Of a DNA stretch of 64,000 nucleotides, positions 38,728 to 51,694 are shown one piece after another. A program made the position numbers and the translations under genes. The stretch comes from Dermatophagoides farinae (taxonomy: Eukaryota > Arthropoda > Arachnida > Sarcoptiformes > Pyroglyphidae). Each line of letters begins with the position of its first letter. Within the stretch, counting starts at the first letter, position 1. Under the pieces are notes generated by a model. It was not told the origin of the DNA. It did no database searches and saw nothing but the letters and a program-made list of their open reading frames with translations. The DNA lies in the NCBI RefSeq assembly GCF_024713945.1, contig NC_134682.1:2232001-2296000 (forward strand), given 5' to 3'.

Positions 38728-41137
38728 GAATATTGAACAACGAGAATATTCCAGTGTGTGTTTTTTTTTGTTTCGTTTTGATAAAATTCCTTTTCCCCTG
38801 ATTGAAAAAAAGCTATGTGATTTAATTAATTAACTACCACATACACTGTGCTGGTTGTTGGGTTCAGTTTTCCTTTTTTTTATTCTCATTTCTCTTACAG
38901 TGTGATGGTATTTTGTTTTTTTTTTTTTTTTTTTTTTGAGACTAAAATAAGGTTTTGCATTCATTTTCGTTGTATTGGTTGGTTTCTTTCTACTTGAAAA
39001 CACACACACACACATGGGAAAAGGGAATATAGACGAAAAAAAAACTTTCACACGGAATGTGAAATGTCTCCAAAGTGATGTACGCATAGAACCGTCGGAT
39101 TCTTCGTTTATAATAATAAATCTCATGTTGGATGATAGAAAAGAAAGAAACTTACTGGTACACACACTCACAAAGTCTAGATACGAAATTGAAACAAAAC
39201 AAACAAAAAACATTATTAACATTCAAATTTGATTTGATTCAATCAAGGTGATTTTGTGTATCATCTTCAATTCTATTCTTTTACATACTTTTTTAATCAA
39301 ATTTGTCATTGACACATAGATCTTTATTTTATAGATGTGGATAGACTGCCCATCATGTTGACTATTGTTGTTTTTGAATATTTTAAAAGAAAAAAAAATT
39401 TGAAATTAATTTAAATCATCGTAGCGGTAAATATTCCGGAAATCAGAAATACCGGTGAATTTTATTTTCTGTTTCTCTCCATTTATGTTTGAATGACAAA
39501 AAAAAGTAATAAAAACAAAAAGTGAAAAAGTTGCCAAAAATTTTTTTCTTTATTGAAATTCAATTTCAACAAAAAAAAGTAAGAAAACTTGATCCATTTT
39601 TTCTTCTCACCATCTTTTTCTCTTCTCACATTTCAATGAATCAAAAAACTTTCGGTATTTTTTTCGTTCACATTTCTGTCCACTCAGCTATCCTGCCAGA
39701 ATGTATTTGAAATTCTTGATCAGAAAAAAATAAACAAGAATCGATAAAAAAAAATTTCAATGATGAATAGAATTTAGATTCAGATTTTTTTCCACCTACC
39801 ACAATATTATTCAAGACAATTGAAAATTGTGACCTGAACCATAAGCAAAAATGTGGCCAAAACAAATGGCTATAAGAAATAGGAAAAACTTTTTTTTTTG
39901 CTATTCTCACTTGATGATTTACATCTTATTATTATCCAGAAGGTGAGAGAAAAAAGAGAGAAAAATGGACAATATGTGGACCACACCATTGTCTGTTTTT
40001 TTTGTTTGTGTTTGTGATGACAGCTTTTGCCGATCATTATTATTATTATGATTATTTTTCTTCCAATTTTTTTTCGGTCACATAAGGCCCATAATTCATT
40101 CGGTTTTTTTTGTGGATCTATTCTTCTTTGAAAATCCAGTAGGTTTGTGAACAACGGGCAGGCAATTGTTTTGTTTCGTTGGTTGTGCGGTCTATACGAC
40201 GACGACGACGACAACGACGACCACTGAAGAAGAATTGTCATTTTGGTCAAGCAATTTCATTATTTTATTATATATGATTATTGTGATCTATAGTGTTTCA
40301 CATTCTTATGATTAGGTTATTGTTTAGAAATAAATTCTGGTTTGTTTGTTTTTTTTTTGTTGTCTAGATGTTTTAGTTTATTATTCAATTCAGATTCAAG
40401 AAAATTGATCAAAAGAGAAAGAACAATAACAAAAAAAAATGTTATTTCTGTAAATATTTCCATGATTTCATACGAAAATAAAAGAAAGAGAGAAAAAAAA
40501 CAAATCTAGAATAAGTGATGGAAATAGAATATAAAATAATGATGATCCTTATAATCAGGTTGGTTGCTACAATTTTCATCCTTAATTCTAATAATAAAAC
40601 ATTTCGGAATAATTCTGTTTTCATTCTTGTTATTCACATTTACATACATACATGATTAGAAGTAGATTTTATTCTTATCATCACAATTGATGATTATCGT
40701 TATATTGATATAAATGAAACATTGTTAAAATTGTTGTTGTTGTTGTTATTTTTTTTATTCTTGTTTATTGAAATTCCATTAAGGTAAACACGTACATACA
40801 TGCATACAAACAAACATGAACATCTAGATTTTGAGACAACATGTTTTTTTTCCATATACCTCTAAATGAACAATGATGATTTGAATAAAATGGAATGAAA
40901 ACATTGAAACAACAAGAAACATTTGAAAATAAAACGAAAGGATTCTACGATTTATCGTGTTTTACCGTTTGTAATCGAAACGTTGTGTTTCATTCTCCAG
41001 TTTTTTTTGGATTCTGAAATTTTATTTTTTTCTGTAACATTTTTCTCAACATATTCATCCAACAATTCTCGAACATGTTCTCTGTTTTCATTATTTCTGT
41101 TTTGTAATGTTGTTTTTTTTTGTTGTTGTTGTACTAT
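38728..41137. other. No recognised gene; one high-complexity block
   Basis: Mostly poly-T/A and CA repeats. The block 39030-39200 is unusually free of simple repeats and is open on both strands, but no frame has convincing borders or homology. 40200-40225 is a (GAC)n-type repeat. The rest is AT-rich DNA. Confidence 0.45.
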
Positions 41138-42469
41138 CTATTAGGAGGTAAGAAAAATACTGTCGTTTTTTTTATATGACTTTTTGGAATGACTGTCCCA
41201 AAAATTTGGCAAAGGTTTTGACATCATGTATGACCTCGATTTATTCTTTATTGATCAGGCTTTAATTTAAAAATAAATTCTTTCCAACTTTGGCTACCGG
41301 AAGTGCTAGCCAGCCTCTGGAATTCGACCCATTAAAAATCAAAATTTTAGCCATTTTGATTTTTTGCTCGTGGTGACCCCGAAGAAAGAGGTAATGGTCA
41401 TCTGACCACTCAATGAAAATTCCACATGTCCTGGGAGTTGAAAAAAATTATAAGCGTAATTCTTCCGCAACTCATTTTTTCTCAAGGGCGGGTCAAAATC
41501 CGGCCGGTCGCTATCAGCCACTGTGTTATTCCGCCATAGGAAAAATATGCTTCAAAATGAAATGTTTTCGGCTAACCAAAAAGTCAATAAAAAATTCCGG
41601 TTGACAAAAAATTCCAAATTCTTGAAAATCGCATAACCGACCATGCAATGCATGTTCTGTCAGCCACTCTGTCAATGGCATAAATGTTCTGTTGGCGATT
41701 TCATAAACTGCATACAATATGAACTTTTCAAAAACGTTAAATTCATTCCCATTACATTATATCGCATGAACCGGAAAAGGAAATCAACACAGTTTTGTAA
41801 TGTTCAACGGTGGTTTTTTCGTTGTCTGTTGTGACTAAATCTAGTGTGTGAAAAACAAGATTGTTTTGGTTTTTTTTACAATTTGATTAATTTTATTCAA
41901 TGGGCAATGCCATTGACAGAGTGGCTGACAGCACATGCATTGCATGGTCGGTTATGCGATTTTCAAGAATTTGGAATTTTTTGTCAACCGGAATTTTTTA
42001 TTGACTTTTTGGTTAGCCGAAAACCTTTTGTGCAATAATTAATGAAAATTTTTCAAAAATTTCATTTTGAAGCATATTTTTCCTATGGCGGAATAACACA
42101 GTGGCTGATAGCGACCGGCCGGATTTTGACCCGCCCTTGAGAAAAAATGAGTTGCGGAAGAATTACGCTTATAATTTTTTTTTGGAATTTTCATTGAGTG
42201 GTCAGATGACCATTACCTCTTTCTTCGGGGTCACCACGAGCAAAAAATCAAAATGGCTAAAATTTTGATTTTTAATGGGTCGAATTCCAGAGGCTGGCTA
42301 GCACTTCCGGTAGCCAAAGTTGGAAAGAATTTATTTTTAAATTAAAGCCTGATCAATAAAGAATAAATCGAGGTCATACATGATGTCAAAACCTTTGCCA
42401 AATTTTTGGGACAGTCATTCCAAAAAGTCATATAAAAAAAACGACAGTATTTTTCTTACCTCCTAATAG
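41138..42469. mobile_element. Long inverted-repeat element (foldback/MITE-like)
   Basis: The left arm, 41138-41681, is the reverse complement of the right arm, 41907-42469. The outer ~290 bases (41138 to about 41425 against about 42182-42469) are identical as far as I can align by eye. The arms differ mainly by a roughly 13-17-base insertion in the left arm near 41428 and a roughly 32-base stretch near 42005-42050 present only in the right arm. The termini read CTATTAGGAGGTAAG and its complement. A TA duplication as used by Tc1/mariner elements is possible, but the palindromic ends make it ambiguous. The 225-base spacer and the arms hold only short ORFs, with no transposase motif. It is most likely a non-autonomous DNA transposon or a recent inverted duplication. 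Confidence 0.8.
41682..41906. other. Central spacer of the inverted-repeat element
   Basis: The spacer has no recognisable coding content. Its right half (about 41838-41885) resembles the DNA just outside the right arm (42471-42502): both contain TGTGAAAA(A)CAAGATT followed by a T-run and ACAATTTG. A 13-base match, GTTTTGTAATGTT, is shared between the spacer (near 41794) and the left flank (near 41100). Confidence 0.6.
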
Positions 42470-43200
42470 TTGTGAAAACAAGATTTTTTTTACAATTTGT
42501 AATTTATCGAATTTATTGAACTATATGTAGAAAGAAAAGATGATTCAAACAAAGATTCTAGATTCTTGAAAACATTATTATCACCATTTTTTTTTTTGTT
42601 AAGATGTACTTTCTTTAGTTTAATTTTATGGAATTCTAATATTGGAATCCATCATCATCATCATCATCATATCGCTACTACTTTGCTACACACACACACA
42701 CTGATTCTTGGTTTTATAATTAGAATCTGCTTATTATTATCACTTCATTATTGTCATTAATTTGTTAACTTTTGTTTTTATTATCATCTAATTCATCCAT
42801 TCATTCATTTATTCATCGTCACTGCATTTTTTTCACTGATTAACTGGTTATAATTATCATAAAAAAAGAAAAAGAAACAAAAACCATTCAGTTTATCTTT
42901 TTCTGTCTGCTGTAACAAAAAAAAGTAACTTTTTTTTCGGTTTCTTTCTTTTTGGCGACTAAAATGAATGATAAACGAAAAAAGAAAAAAAAACCATTAA
43001 ACCACGGGAACATTGGTAATATCGATCATAACGATGATGATGATGATAATAATGCCATCCCATCATCATCATTGTATCCGGATTTTTTTTTATAATTTTT
43101 ATTCTCTTTTTTTCCACACTATAATCTTTTTTTTTCATTCATTTACCATATGCACAATTTTTTCATTCATTCATTCTCTTCATTTCTGCATAATACTTCA

Positions 43201-43223
43201 ATTAATTAATTAATTAATTAATT
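43201..43223 (+). repeat. (AATT)n tetranucleotide repeat
   Basis: About six copies of AATT in tandem. Confidence 0.9.
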
Positions 43224-46200
43224 CACCATTCACACATTTTGCAACGTAAAAGTAAGACAAACACACATACTTTGAATCAAGTCGATGGATTTTATTTTCA
43301 CTTTGTTTCACACAGAAATAAAGAATCTTTCTATTTTCATTTTCATTGGATTAAAACAATGTGTATGGAGGGATAATAAGAAAGAAAAAAAAAGAACTAG
43401 AAGTGAGAAAAAACTATTCGTGATTGCTGTGTGTGTGTGTGTGTGTGTGATTTGAATGGATAATTCAACCAACAAACAACAACAACAACAATGAAACAAA
43501 AATCAAAACTGACCATAGAGAAAAGTATTGAACTTTGATTTATTTTTTTTCTACAGATCATTGTATTTTGATTTCACATTATTTTTTTTTCCATCAAGAA
43601 TTTCACTCATTGATTCTTGATTTCAATGAAAGAGAAAAAAACCAACCAACTAACTAACCAGTCAACCATGGCTATTCATTTTCGATTGAAAATGTGAAAA
43701 AAAACCGCCGCCAGTCATGAATTATTGGAATTTTTTTTTCTCTTTGATTCTGTCTGGATTCTTTGAATTCATACAGTGCAAATTTGATTGCAGAAGATGA
43801 AGAAAATTGAATCGTTGAACATTTTTATCATTTCTTTTTGGGAATTTTTTTTTCTTTATTTCGTAATTTATTTCTAATTGTATAGTTTTTCATTGTCCGA
43901 ATCTTGGAATTTTATTACTTTTTCCATTCAAGTTAATTAGAATTAAGATGATGATGATCTCAATTCTTGTTGTTATTGTTATTCAAGTTCTATCTTTATT
44001 CAATTGTGAACAATTGAAACAAACACACACACACACACACATTGAACACAAAGAATTCAATCATTGCACTATCCAATATCATGATATGAGAATAATAAAG
44101 AATTCAATTCAAAGTAAAGTGAAAAAATATTGATTGAATGACCAAATGACATATGGTTGGATTTGATCATCATAAATGATCATTATGAATGAACTTTTCT
44201 TACATTATTTATGAATTTGACAAAGTTTTTCTTTTTTTTTTTGGCCATTTTATTATATTCCAAAGATTTGAAATAAGAAATACACACGCACACAGACACA
44301 ATAAAAATGTCATGTTTTGATTCGATAATTATTTTGGTCAATTCTGAATTTTTTTTTCATTTCAAACAAAACAAATGGTGTGAAAAAGAAAAAGTCAAAT
44401 TTTGATCTGATTTGATCGATTTGTGACAATCTGAATTTTAATATTTCAATTTGATTATATTATTATAATCAAAAAAAAAAAAAAAAAAATGGACATGGAA
44501 CAGAAAAAAAATTCGATAAAGGCGGCTACACATTGTATACAAGTTGTTTATGGTTGTCATTCATATATGTGGTTTCCAAACCATTTCGGTTTTTCGATTA
44601 TTCGATTTCATGGTTTATTTCATTTCATTTGTTGTTGTTGTCGGGTCATGTCACCCACACACACACACGCACACTGACACTGACAAACAGTCAGAAAAAA
44701 AATGATCGGTTCATTCATTTATTCATAGAGGAAAAAAATTATATAATTTTCTTTGGATTTAATGTCAAAATTTTTAAACACAATTTTGTAGACACGAAAT
44801 AAAAAAAACCACCACCACCACCATGTTTTTAAATTATTTAATAGACAATCTTGCTCCATTTTTTTTCAAAAAAAAACAAGCTATAATTATATCATTTGTA
44901 TACCACTTAGACATGGACAAAATTTTTTTTTTTTTTTTGATATCGGAATCATGAATCATCATCACAATTATCATGCACAAGCAATTTGAAATGATTATAT
45001 ATGATTCCAATGAAAATAATAGATGAAAAAAAAGTTCATTTAATAATGATAAATAAATAATTTGTTTGAACAGGGAAAAAAAACCAAAACAAAAGAATTT
45101 AATCTTGTATATAGTCATCATATCGATTCGTCCTTTATGGTTGGCCCTTTTTTCCTTGGTAACACAGCATCTTGTCTAATTTTTGTTTTCAAATAGAGAA
45201 ATCAAATAAAAAAAAAAAAAAAAATAGAAAATTCCAAATTGTATTCTGTATACACACGCAATTAAATAGAATCAAATTTTTTCCAAAGAAAAGAATTGAT
45301 GATGATGACCAATTTGATTTTGGTTCAATGATTTTTTCATTTCTTTTTTTCGTCACCAAAATGAAAAAAGAGCCAAAAAATTTCATTCGATTTGATTTGG
45401 TTTTTTTCCACAGTCTTCTTTTGATAATGATGATTTGTTTCATTTTCGAAAACCAATTTTGAAAACAAAAAAAAACGAAATTTAATTTTTCTTTTTACAA
45501 TCAAACGTGAAAAAAAACATTTAGCGATCTTTAATGTGTCGACGATGAAATTTGATAGTTTTTTTCTGTTGTTGTTGTTGTTGTTGTTGTTTTTGTCTAT
45601 TTTCATCTAATAATATCCGTTTATTGGTTTAGTGGAGGATTTAATCTTGACCAGCAGTGGTGTGTGTGCGTTTAGTAGACAAAGAAAATTACTTTGTTCT
45701 CATTTATGGTCATTTTGTTTGTGAAACTTGAATTAGGATGATACAATGATTCAATAAAATTGATACATTTTAAATAGAATTCTTTCCTTTGTAAAAACAA
45801 TAATAATTATCGCCTAATGATGATGATGATGATGATGATTATGATTTTAATGTTTGACTTTTGACCACCGTTGTTTATATTTAGATCATTTATGACCATT
45901 GAACTTTGGTTGAATCTAAAATTTAAAAAAAAACACACACACACAAGTCACTGTTTAGCCATCCATTTTTTCGAGTTTTTTCATTTTGTTTAGCATATAA
46001 ATCGATTATTGCCATTTACTATTTGGTGATAATGTGTTTGTGCAATGAAACATATGAAAAATTGGATTCAACACTGATGAAAACCACCCTGTAAATTTTG
46101 GTGATCGTATTGTGTGGGCAATAGAATCATGATGGAAAATTGAAATTTCAATTTCAAAATTCAATAAACCAGTTAATTGAATGCTTTAAAAAATCATAAC

Positions 46201-49200
46201 AAAATTAACTTTGTGGCCATCACACACCTAATCTGGAAATGATAATTTTTATTTTTTGCTTTGAATTTTTTACGTTTCTTTAAAATTCTGATCGTATACA
46301 TTTTCAGTGATTGGTATGTGTGTGTGTGTGTGTTGGTGGTGAATTACCGTCCATACACAATTATTGGCCATGGTGGTAATAGTAACCGTCCATATAAGGA
46401 AATGAATATAAAAGTCAATAATAAGAATGATAATAAACTATAAATGACCACTGGCCATTTTTTTTTCTGCATCCGCCAATACTAATAGATAGTATTATTA
46501 TGTGTATAGTTTATTTCAGTTGTGATCGTTATTGTTGTTGTTGTTGTTGTTGTTTTTTCTCAATTTTTCCTTTTATTAGATTATCATCATCATCATGTCC
46601 ATTGTTCATTTCATTTATTATCAACGATGATGGTCACGATAGAGAGAAAAAAATGTGCAAATGCAACCAAACTTGAATTTTGATTCATTTTTTGTTTGTT
46701 TGTTTGTCCAAAATGATGAAAATTATTGTTATGAAATCATCATTGAGATGAAATGTAAATTTTATTTTTTTGGATTCAAATTTAAATTTTTTTTATTATT
46801 ATTATTACCATTCCAAAAAAATGATAATATGTTTTTACTTCTAGGTTTTTTTTTGTGAATGTGAAATTTTTAAATGCCTTCGAGGCCAAAATGGATGATT
46901 CTAGAGAGAAATTTTTTTTCCTTGTTTCTTTAAAGAATTATCATTGAGTAATGATCTATTGATCGATTGATGCCATTTCATCTATTCATCAAAATCAATC
47001 AACCAATATCACTATATGTATGGATTTCAATCAATTTTTTTTTTATTTTGTTCATCAATGATAATGATGATCATTTTCAATGACAATTCAGTTTTTATTT
47101 CAAATGTTTCGGTTTTTTTTTCCAAGAACTATTATCATAATCATCATCATCATTCTGATACAATGATCATATCATGTCTATGATAATAATCATCATTATC
47201 ATCATCATCATCATCGTGATAACAAAGATAATAAATTGATGAAAATAAAAATAAATGAATGAATGAATCATCATAAAAATAGATGGGATAATGGATAGAA
47301 TTGTCCAAATCCATGTTTTATTTCATATGTGTGTGTGTGTGTGTGTGTATTCAAACCAAACCAAAAGATGAATATTAACAATGATTATAATAATTTTTCG
47401 TAATTATCATTTATTACTATTTTATCTAATCATGATGACATCAATGTATAGTACAGTGACCTCATGATCAGTGTCAGAGATTGCTATCTTTTTGCAGGTC
47501 ATACACACACACACACGCACAATAAATAAACTAGCAAAAGCAACATGCCGATACATTTTGATTGATTTATTTTACTTTTTTTTTCTAAAAATTCATAATA
47601 AAACACGTGGCCAACACACGTACCACCGAATGGTTCATTCATTTATTTTTGCTTTATCGTTATGTTTATCCTTGATGTGTGTGTGTGCGTGTGTACGTGT
47701 TTCCATTAGATTTAGCAGACCTTGATAGTTGACCAAATTTTTATTTGCCAGTAACAAAATCCAAAAAAAACCTAGAACATACACACACTAATACACAGTA
47801 GACAGATGGTCCTAGAAAGTAGAAAAATTTGGTTTTACACACACACACACAAACACCGTAGGTGTGTTCAATCCATCAAATGCATTCGACATATATCCTT
47901 ATGATGATGATGATGATGATGGCAGATGGTTTTTTCTTGCAAATTTTAAATTTTTAGATTTCACTTTTGTATATATGTGTGTGTGTATGTGCAGGATTTT
48001 GTGTATGTGGAAAATTTTTCTCTCTCTTTTTTTCCTTATTGTGTTCATCTAAATTGTTTTTTGTTGTTGTTGTTGTTGTTTGTGGATCCAATAAAAATGA
48101 ACCAACTAAATGATGATGATCATATAACTGAATAAATAAAAAAATGGCTTCAAATGGAACCAAAAAAAAAAAATCTAAAAACAACAGCTGTCAATTTGAC
48201 AACTAACGGAACAGATCTTCATATCTGATCTGGATGATGATGATGATGATTATTGTCGCCAGTGTAATAAATGTGTGTGTGTTTCTAGTCAAAAAAACAA
48301 TTGGCTATTTAGTAACGGTCATTTTCAAAATGAACAATTGTCCATCAAAATAAAATCAAAAAAACAAAAAACAATCGATCTGATGGACAGATTGATCATC
48401 ACAGACTTTTATCATCATTATAATGTCATCATTATCATTTGTGGTAGTAACTAGACGATTTCGAAAAAAAAACAAACATGAAAAAATGTTAATTCCGGTC
48501 CAGATTGCAAAGAAATGTGTATGTGTGTGTGTTGATTTCATTTTTGGAGAAATTTCAATTTTTTTTTGAAATGTAATTTGATTTTTATTTTGCAAACTAA
48601 ATCTTTCTGTTATCGTTGTATTATTTACCTTTTTGATCATCATCATCATCATCAAAAATGATGATCATTATCATTTATTATGTGTAGATGTTGAATTGAA
48701 TCCATCAAAAAAAAAAAACAAACAAACAAGAGTGAATGGATCAAATGGAAAACAAACAAACAAATATAACATCTATAATCGTGTGTTAACAAGATTATTA
48801 TTTGCCACTCTCAACTTCTCATTATCATCATCATCTTGTTTCAACAACGACACGATCAGCAGAAAATGGACATATTTATATATAATAATGGATTATTATT
48901 TTGATTATTGTGCATATGTAAATGATTTCATCGTATCATTATCATCAGAAATGCATTTTATCCGTATACAGAATTTCAAGAATAGTAGCAGTAGTATGGA
49001 AATGTAATGTTCATTCATTCATTTATTTTTTTTTCTGTCTCTTATCTCTTGATTGTTTTGCCTCTCATCTTAGTATTCTTATTATGTGTTGACCAGTGTT
49101 TGTTGTTTTTGTTTTATATGAATATTCCTAAACCAGAACCAGAAAAAAATAGACTTTACTTTTATTCTTTTCTTTTCTTTGTACTAAAACAATAATGATA

Positions 49201-49815
49201 TTCTATTTTTAGACTTTTTATTCTGATAATGATTGGTTACTGATTCTTGCTAGGATTATTTCAACATCAAAAACCTTTTTTTTTCTCCAGACAAATGAAT
49301 CTCTATGATTACGCACCTGTCCATCATCATCATCAAAACAAAACACAGACAAACACTCATCGCATTATAGAATTTTTGATTACATTTTCTCATCTCGTTT
49401 TATTCGTGGTTGCTGTTGTTTCATTTTTTTTTTGTTCTCCGGTTTTTCCTATTTCTTGTTTTTTTTTGTGAAATCTAGAATGAAAAAAAAAGTTTTTCAT
49501 CATTTTTTATCATCATGTTGATTAAATATTGATTATTCAATTAAATTTTTTTGTTTGTTCCAACAACAACAACTACAACTACAAGGATGATGGATAACAA
49601 CAACAACAACAACAAGAAAACGATGGAAAACTCAGTTGTTGTTGTTGTTGTTTGGTTGTTCTTTTTTTTTGCTACTTTAGAATTCTTTCAAATTCTAGGA
49701 TTTTATTTCTTTTGTTTGTTTGCAATTTTTTTTTGTTACAAAATTTTTCTTTGTTTTTTTTTAGTTTGAAAGAAATGACTAAAATCTTGGAAATAAAACT
49801 GAATTTAAATTCTTC

Positions 49816-49953
49816 ATGTTTTTCATCAATCACAATCACAATCATAATCATTGTCATCGAGTTATGGCTGCCATATATTCAATACAAGATGATTACCGGA
49901 ATTCTGGACATGCCCGGACCTTACATCGAGTAGTTAGATCCATGTTGAATTAA
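49816..49953 (+). CDS. Weak candidate short ORF with a 3'UTR-like tail
   Basis: An ATG at 49816 opens 45 codons to a TAA at 49951-49953. The second half (from MAAIYSIQDDYRNSG to RVVRSMLN) has mixed composition, whereas the first is an Asn/His repeat. The next 170 bases are unusually free of microsatellites and end with AATAAA near 50120, like a 3'UTR. A weak GAG acceptor at 49860-49861 would make it a terminal exon. No homology was recognised, and another frame is also open here, so it may be spurious. Confidence 0.2.
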   Translation: MFFINHNHNHNHCHRVMAAIYSIQDDYRNSGHARTLHRVVRSMLN

Positions 49954-50036
49954 TTATCACTTCAAGTAACAGAAAACAAAAATTCATTGTCCAGAATTGT
50001 CATTGAATACACTACAACCGATTATTTATAAATTTC

Positions 50037-50058
50037 TTTGGTATTATTTAATACCAAA
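50037..50058. repeat. Perfect hairpin TTTGGTATTA / TAATACCAAA
   Basis: A ten-base-pair stem with a two-base loop, within the microsatellite-poor segment after the short ORF. It could be a transcript structure or chance. Confidence 0.55.
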
Positions 50059-50536
50059 AATTTCATGTAATGAATTTCGTAAACACAAACGGCAATGGTA
50101 ACATTTGTATCGTTGAAAAATAAAATTATTATTACAAAACATAAGTATGTTTTTCAATGGTCCTTCAACAAAAAAAAATTGATGATGTTTTTCAATTAAA
50201 CATTTCAGTAATGTTGTGTTCAATACACAATCATCAATTTGATGTATTTGAATTTGTTTGTATTTGTGAAATGATTGAATTCAAACATAGATAGATAGAT
50301 TCATTCAATCTGCGTGTGTGAAATGGCACAATCTGTGTGTGTATGTATTTGTGTGCGCAACAATCTTGAATTTTTGTTCATAAATTCAATCGTTTTCTTT
50401 ATTTGTTTGTTTGAAACTTTTAACGTTCATCATCATCATCATCATCATCAACTGCAAAGATAAGATGCCTCGTCTTATATGAACATGATGATAATAATAA
50501 TAATAACAATTATAATAATTGAAATTAACTTGGAAC

Positions 50537-51445
50537 TTACTTTTTTTTTGAACCAGTTTTTTTTGTTGTTGTTATTTCTCCACCACCAGTAATATCTTGA
50601 AGACGATGATGAAAAAAATTTAATTGCTGCATGGGGACCATTTATTCTTCATCTTTTTTTTTGGCTGATATGATGTTGTTATTTTCGTTAATTAATTTAC
50701 ATCCATCAGATCCATGATGATGATGATGATGATAATAAACGAAACGTGAAAAAAAAATTTTTTGACCAAAATAAACTCAAAGAAAAAGTTTTTTGGCCAG
50801 CAAAAAAAACTTGATGCAATTAAGAAAAATTTTTCAATTAAATTTTCCCAAAATGTGTGCGTGTGTGTGTTTGTGTTTTCTATTGTGCATTAAACACAGA
50901 TTCAATTCTTGTGTTTTTTTTTTGTCAAGTTTCACACACGTGTCATTTTGACCTTCTTCTGTCCACCCACGGCACCCTCAACGCTGAAAACAAATGTGTA
51001 AATGAATAAATGTGTCACGTTAAAACATAAAACAAAACAGAAAAATTATCATGTCACATATAATGGAATTATTATTTTAAATCATCCGTTCATTTGTGAG
51101 TTATGAAACATAAAAATGATAATTTTTTTGTTCTTTTCCGTGACAACCATGAAAAATAATTTGTAATTAACACCTTTTTTTCCCATTTATTTGCTACTGT
51201 TGCATTGAAATTTGTGCGTTTTTAACATGAAATTAAATGGCAAAAAATGATGTTTATTTGCTTTGCAAGATTTTCTAGTAAAATCGATAAACAAACACAA
51301 ACAAAATTCATGAAAATTTAGCTTTTTTTCATCAGATTTTAATTATATCTGCTTAGGAAAAAAAAGTAAAGTGCCAGTGAAAAAAAATTCTGTGATACCT
51401 GCTAGCTATGAAATTGTGTGTTGATGCCACCATATTCACTACCAT
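50537..51445 (-). CDS. Candidate small three-exon gene, function unknown
   Basis: Proposed exons: 51399-51445 (ATG, ending with a CAG/GTATCA donor, phase 2), about 50944-50983 (acceptor TTTGTTTTCAG, one base completing the codon, donor in CGT/GTGTGA, phase 0) and 50537-50618 (acceptor CATGCAG, stop TAA at 50537-50539). The phases agree. The predicted product is about 56 residues, basic, including VEGAVGGQKKVKMTR and QLNFFHHRLQDITGGG and ending in a Lys-rich TKKTGSKKK tail. Exon 2 is clearly richer in G and C than its surroundings. The GTGTGA donor and the last acceptor are weak. Alternatively the third segment starts on its own from an ATG with a good context (near 50627) and uses a GTAAGT donor at 50540. 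No family was recognised. Confidence 0.25.
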
Positions 51446-51663
51446 TGAAAATGATGATGATGATGATGATGATAATGGAAGAAAAAACCTGTCAAATGCA
51501 GAAAAGCTTTTCTCTTCTGTGTTCCACACAATATACAATATACATATAGAAGTAGTGAATGAAAAAAAAGAGTGAAAAAAATTCTTTAATTACAAGAATC
51601 CTTTTGAATCCAGATCATCATTTTTTTTGGTTACAATTTTTTTTTGTTCTGTTGTCTGCTTTG

Positions 51664-51694
<31 letters not shown>

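Larger units (their letters stand above)
42470..50536. other. No recognised gene apart from a weak candidate near 49.8 kb
   Basis: Microsatellites and AT-rich DNA: (CAT)n 42652-42669, (AATT)n 43201-43223, (TG)n 43426-43449, (GAT)n 45821-45840 and many others. Splice-like sites occur, but with low-complexity exons between them. Segment 49855-50125 is more complex; a short ORF there is listed separately. Confidence 0.5.

Noticed and set aside
41339-42038. Short ORFs inside the long inverted repeat (for example TEWLTAHALHGRLCDFQ)
   Set aside because: They appear in both arms because of the inverted duplication, are interrupted by stops and the arm indels, and match no transposase motif that I can see.
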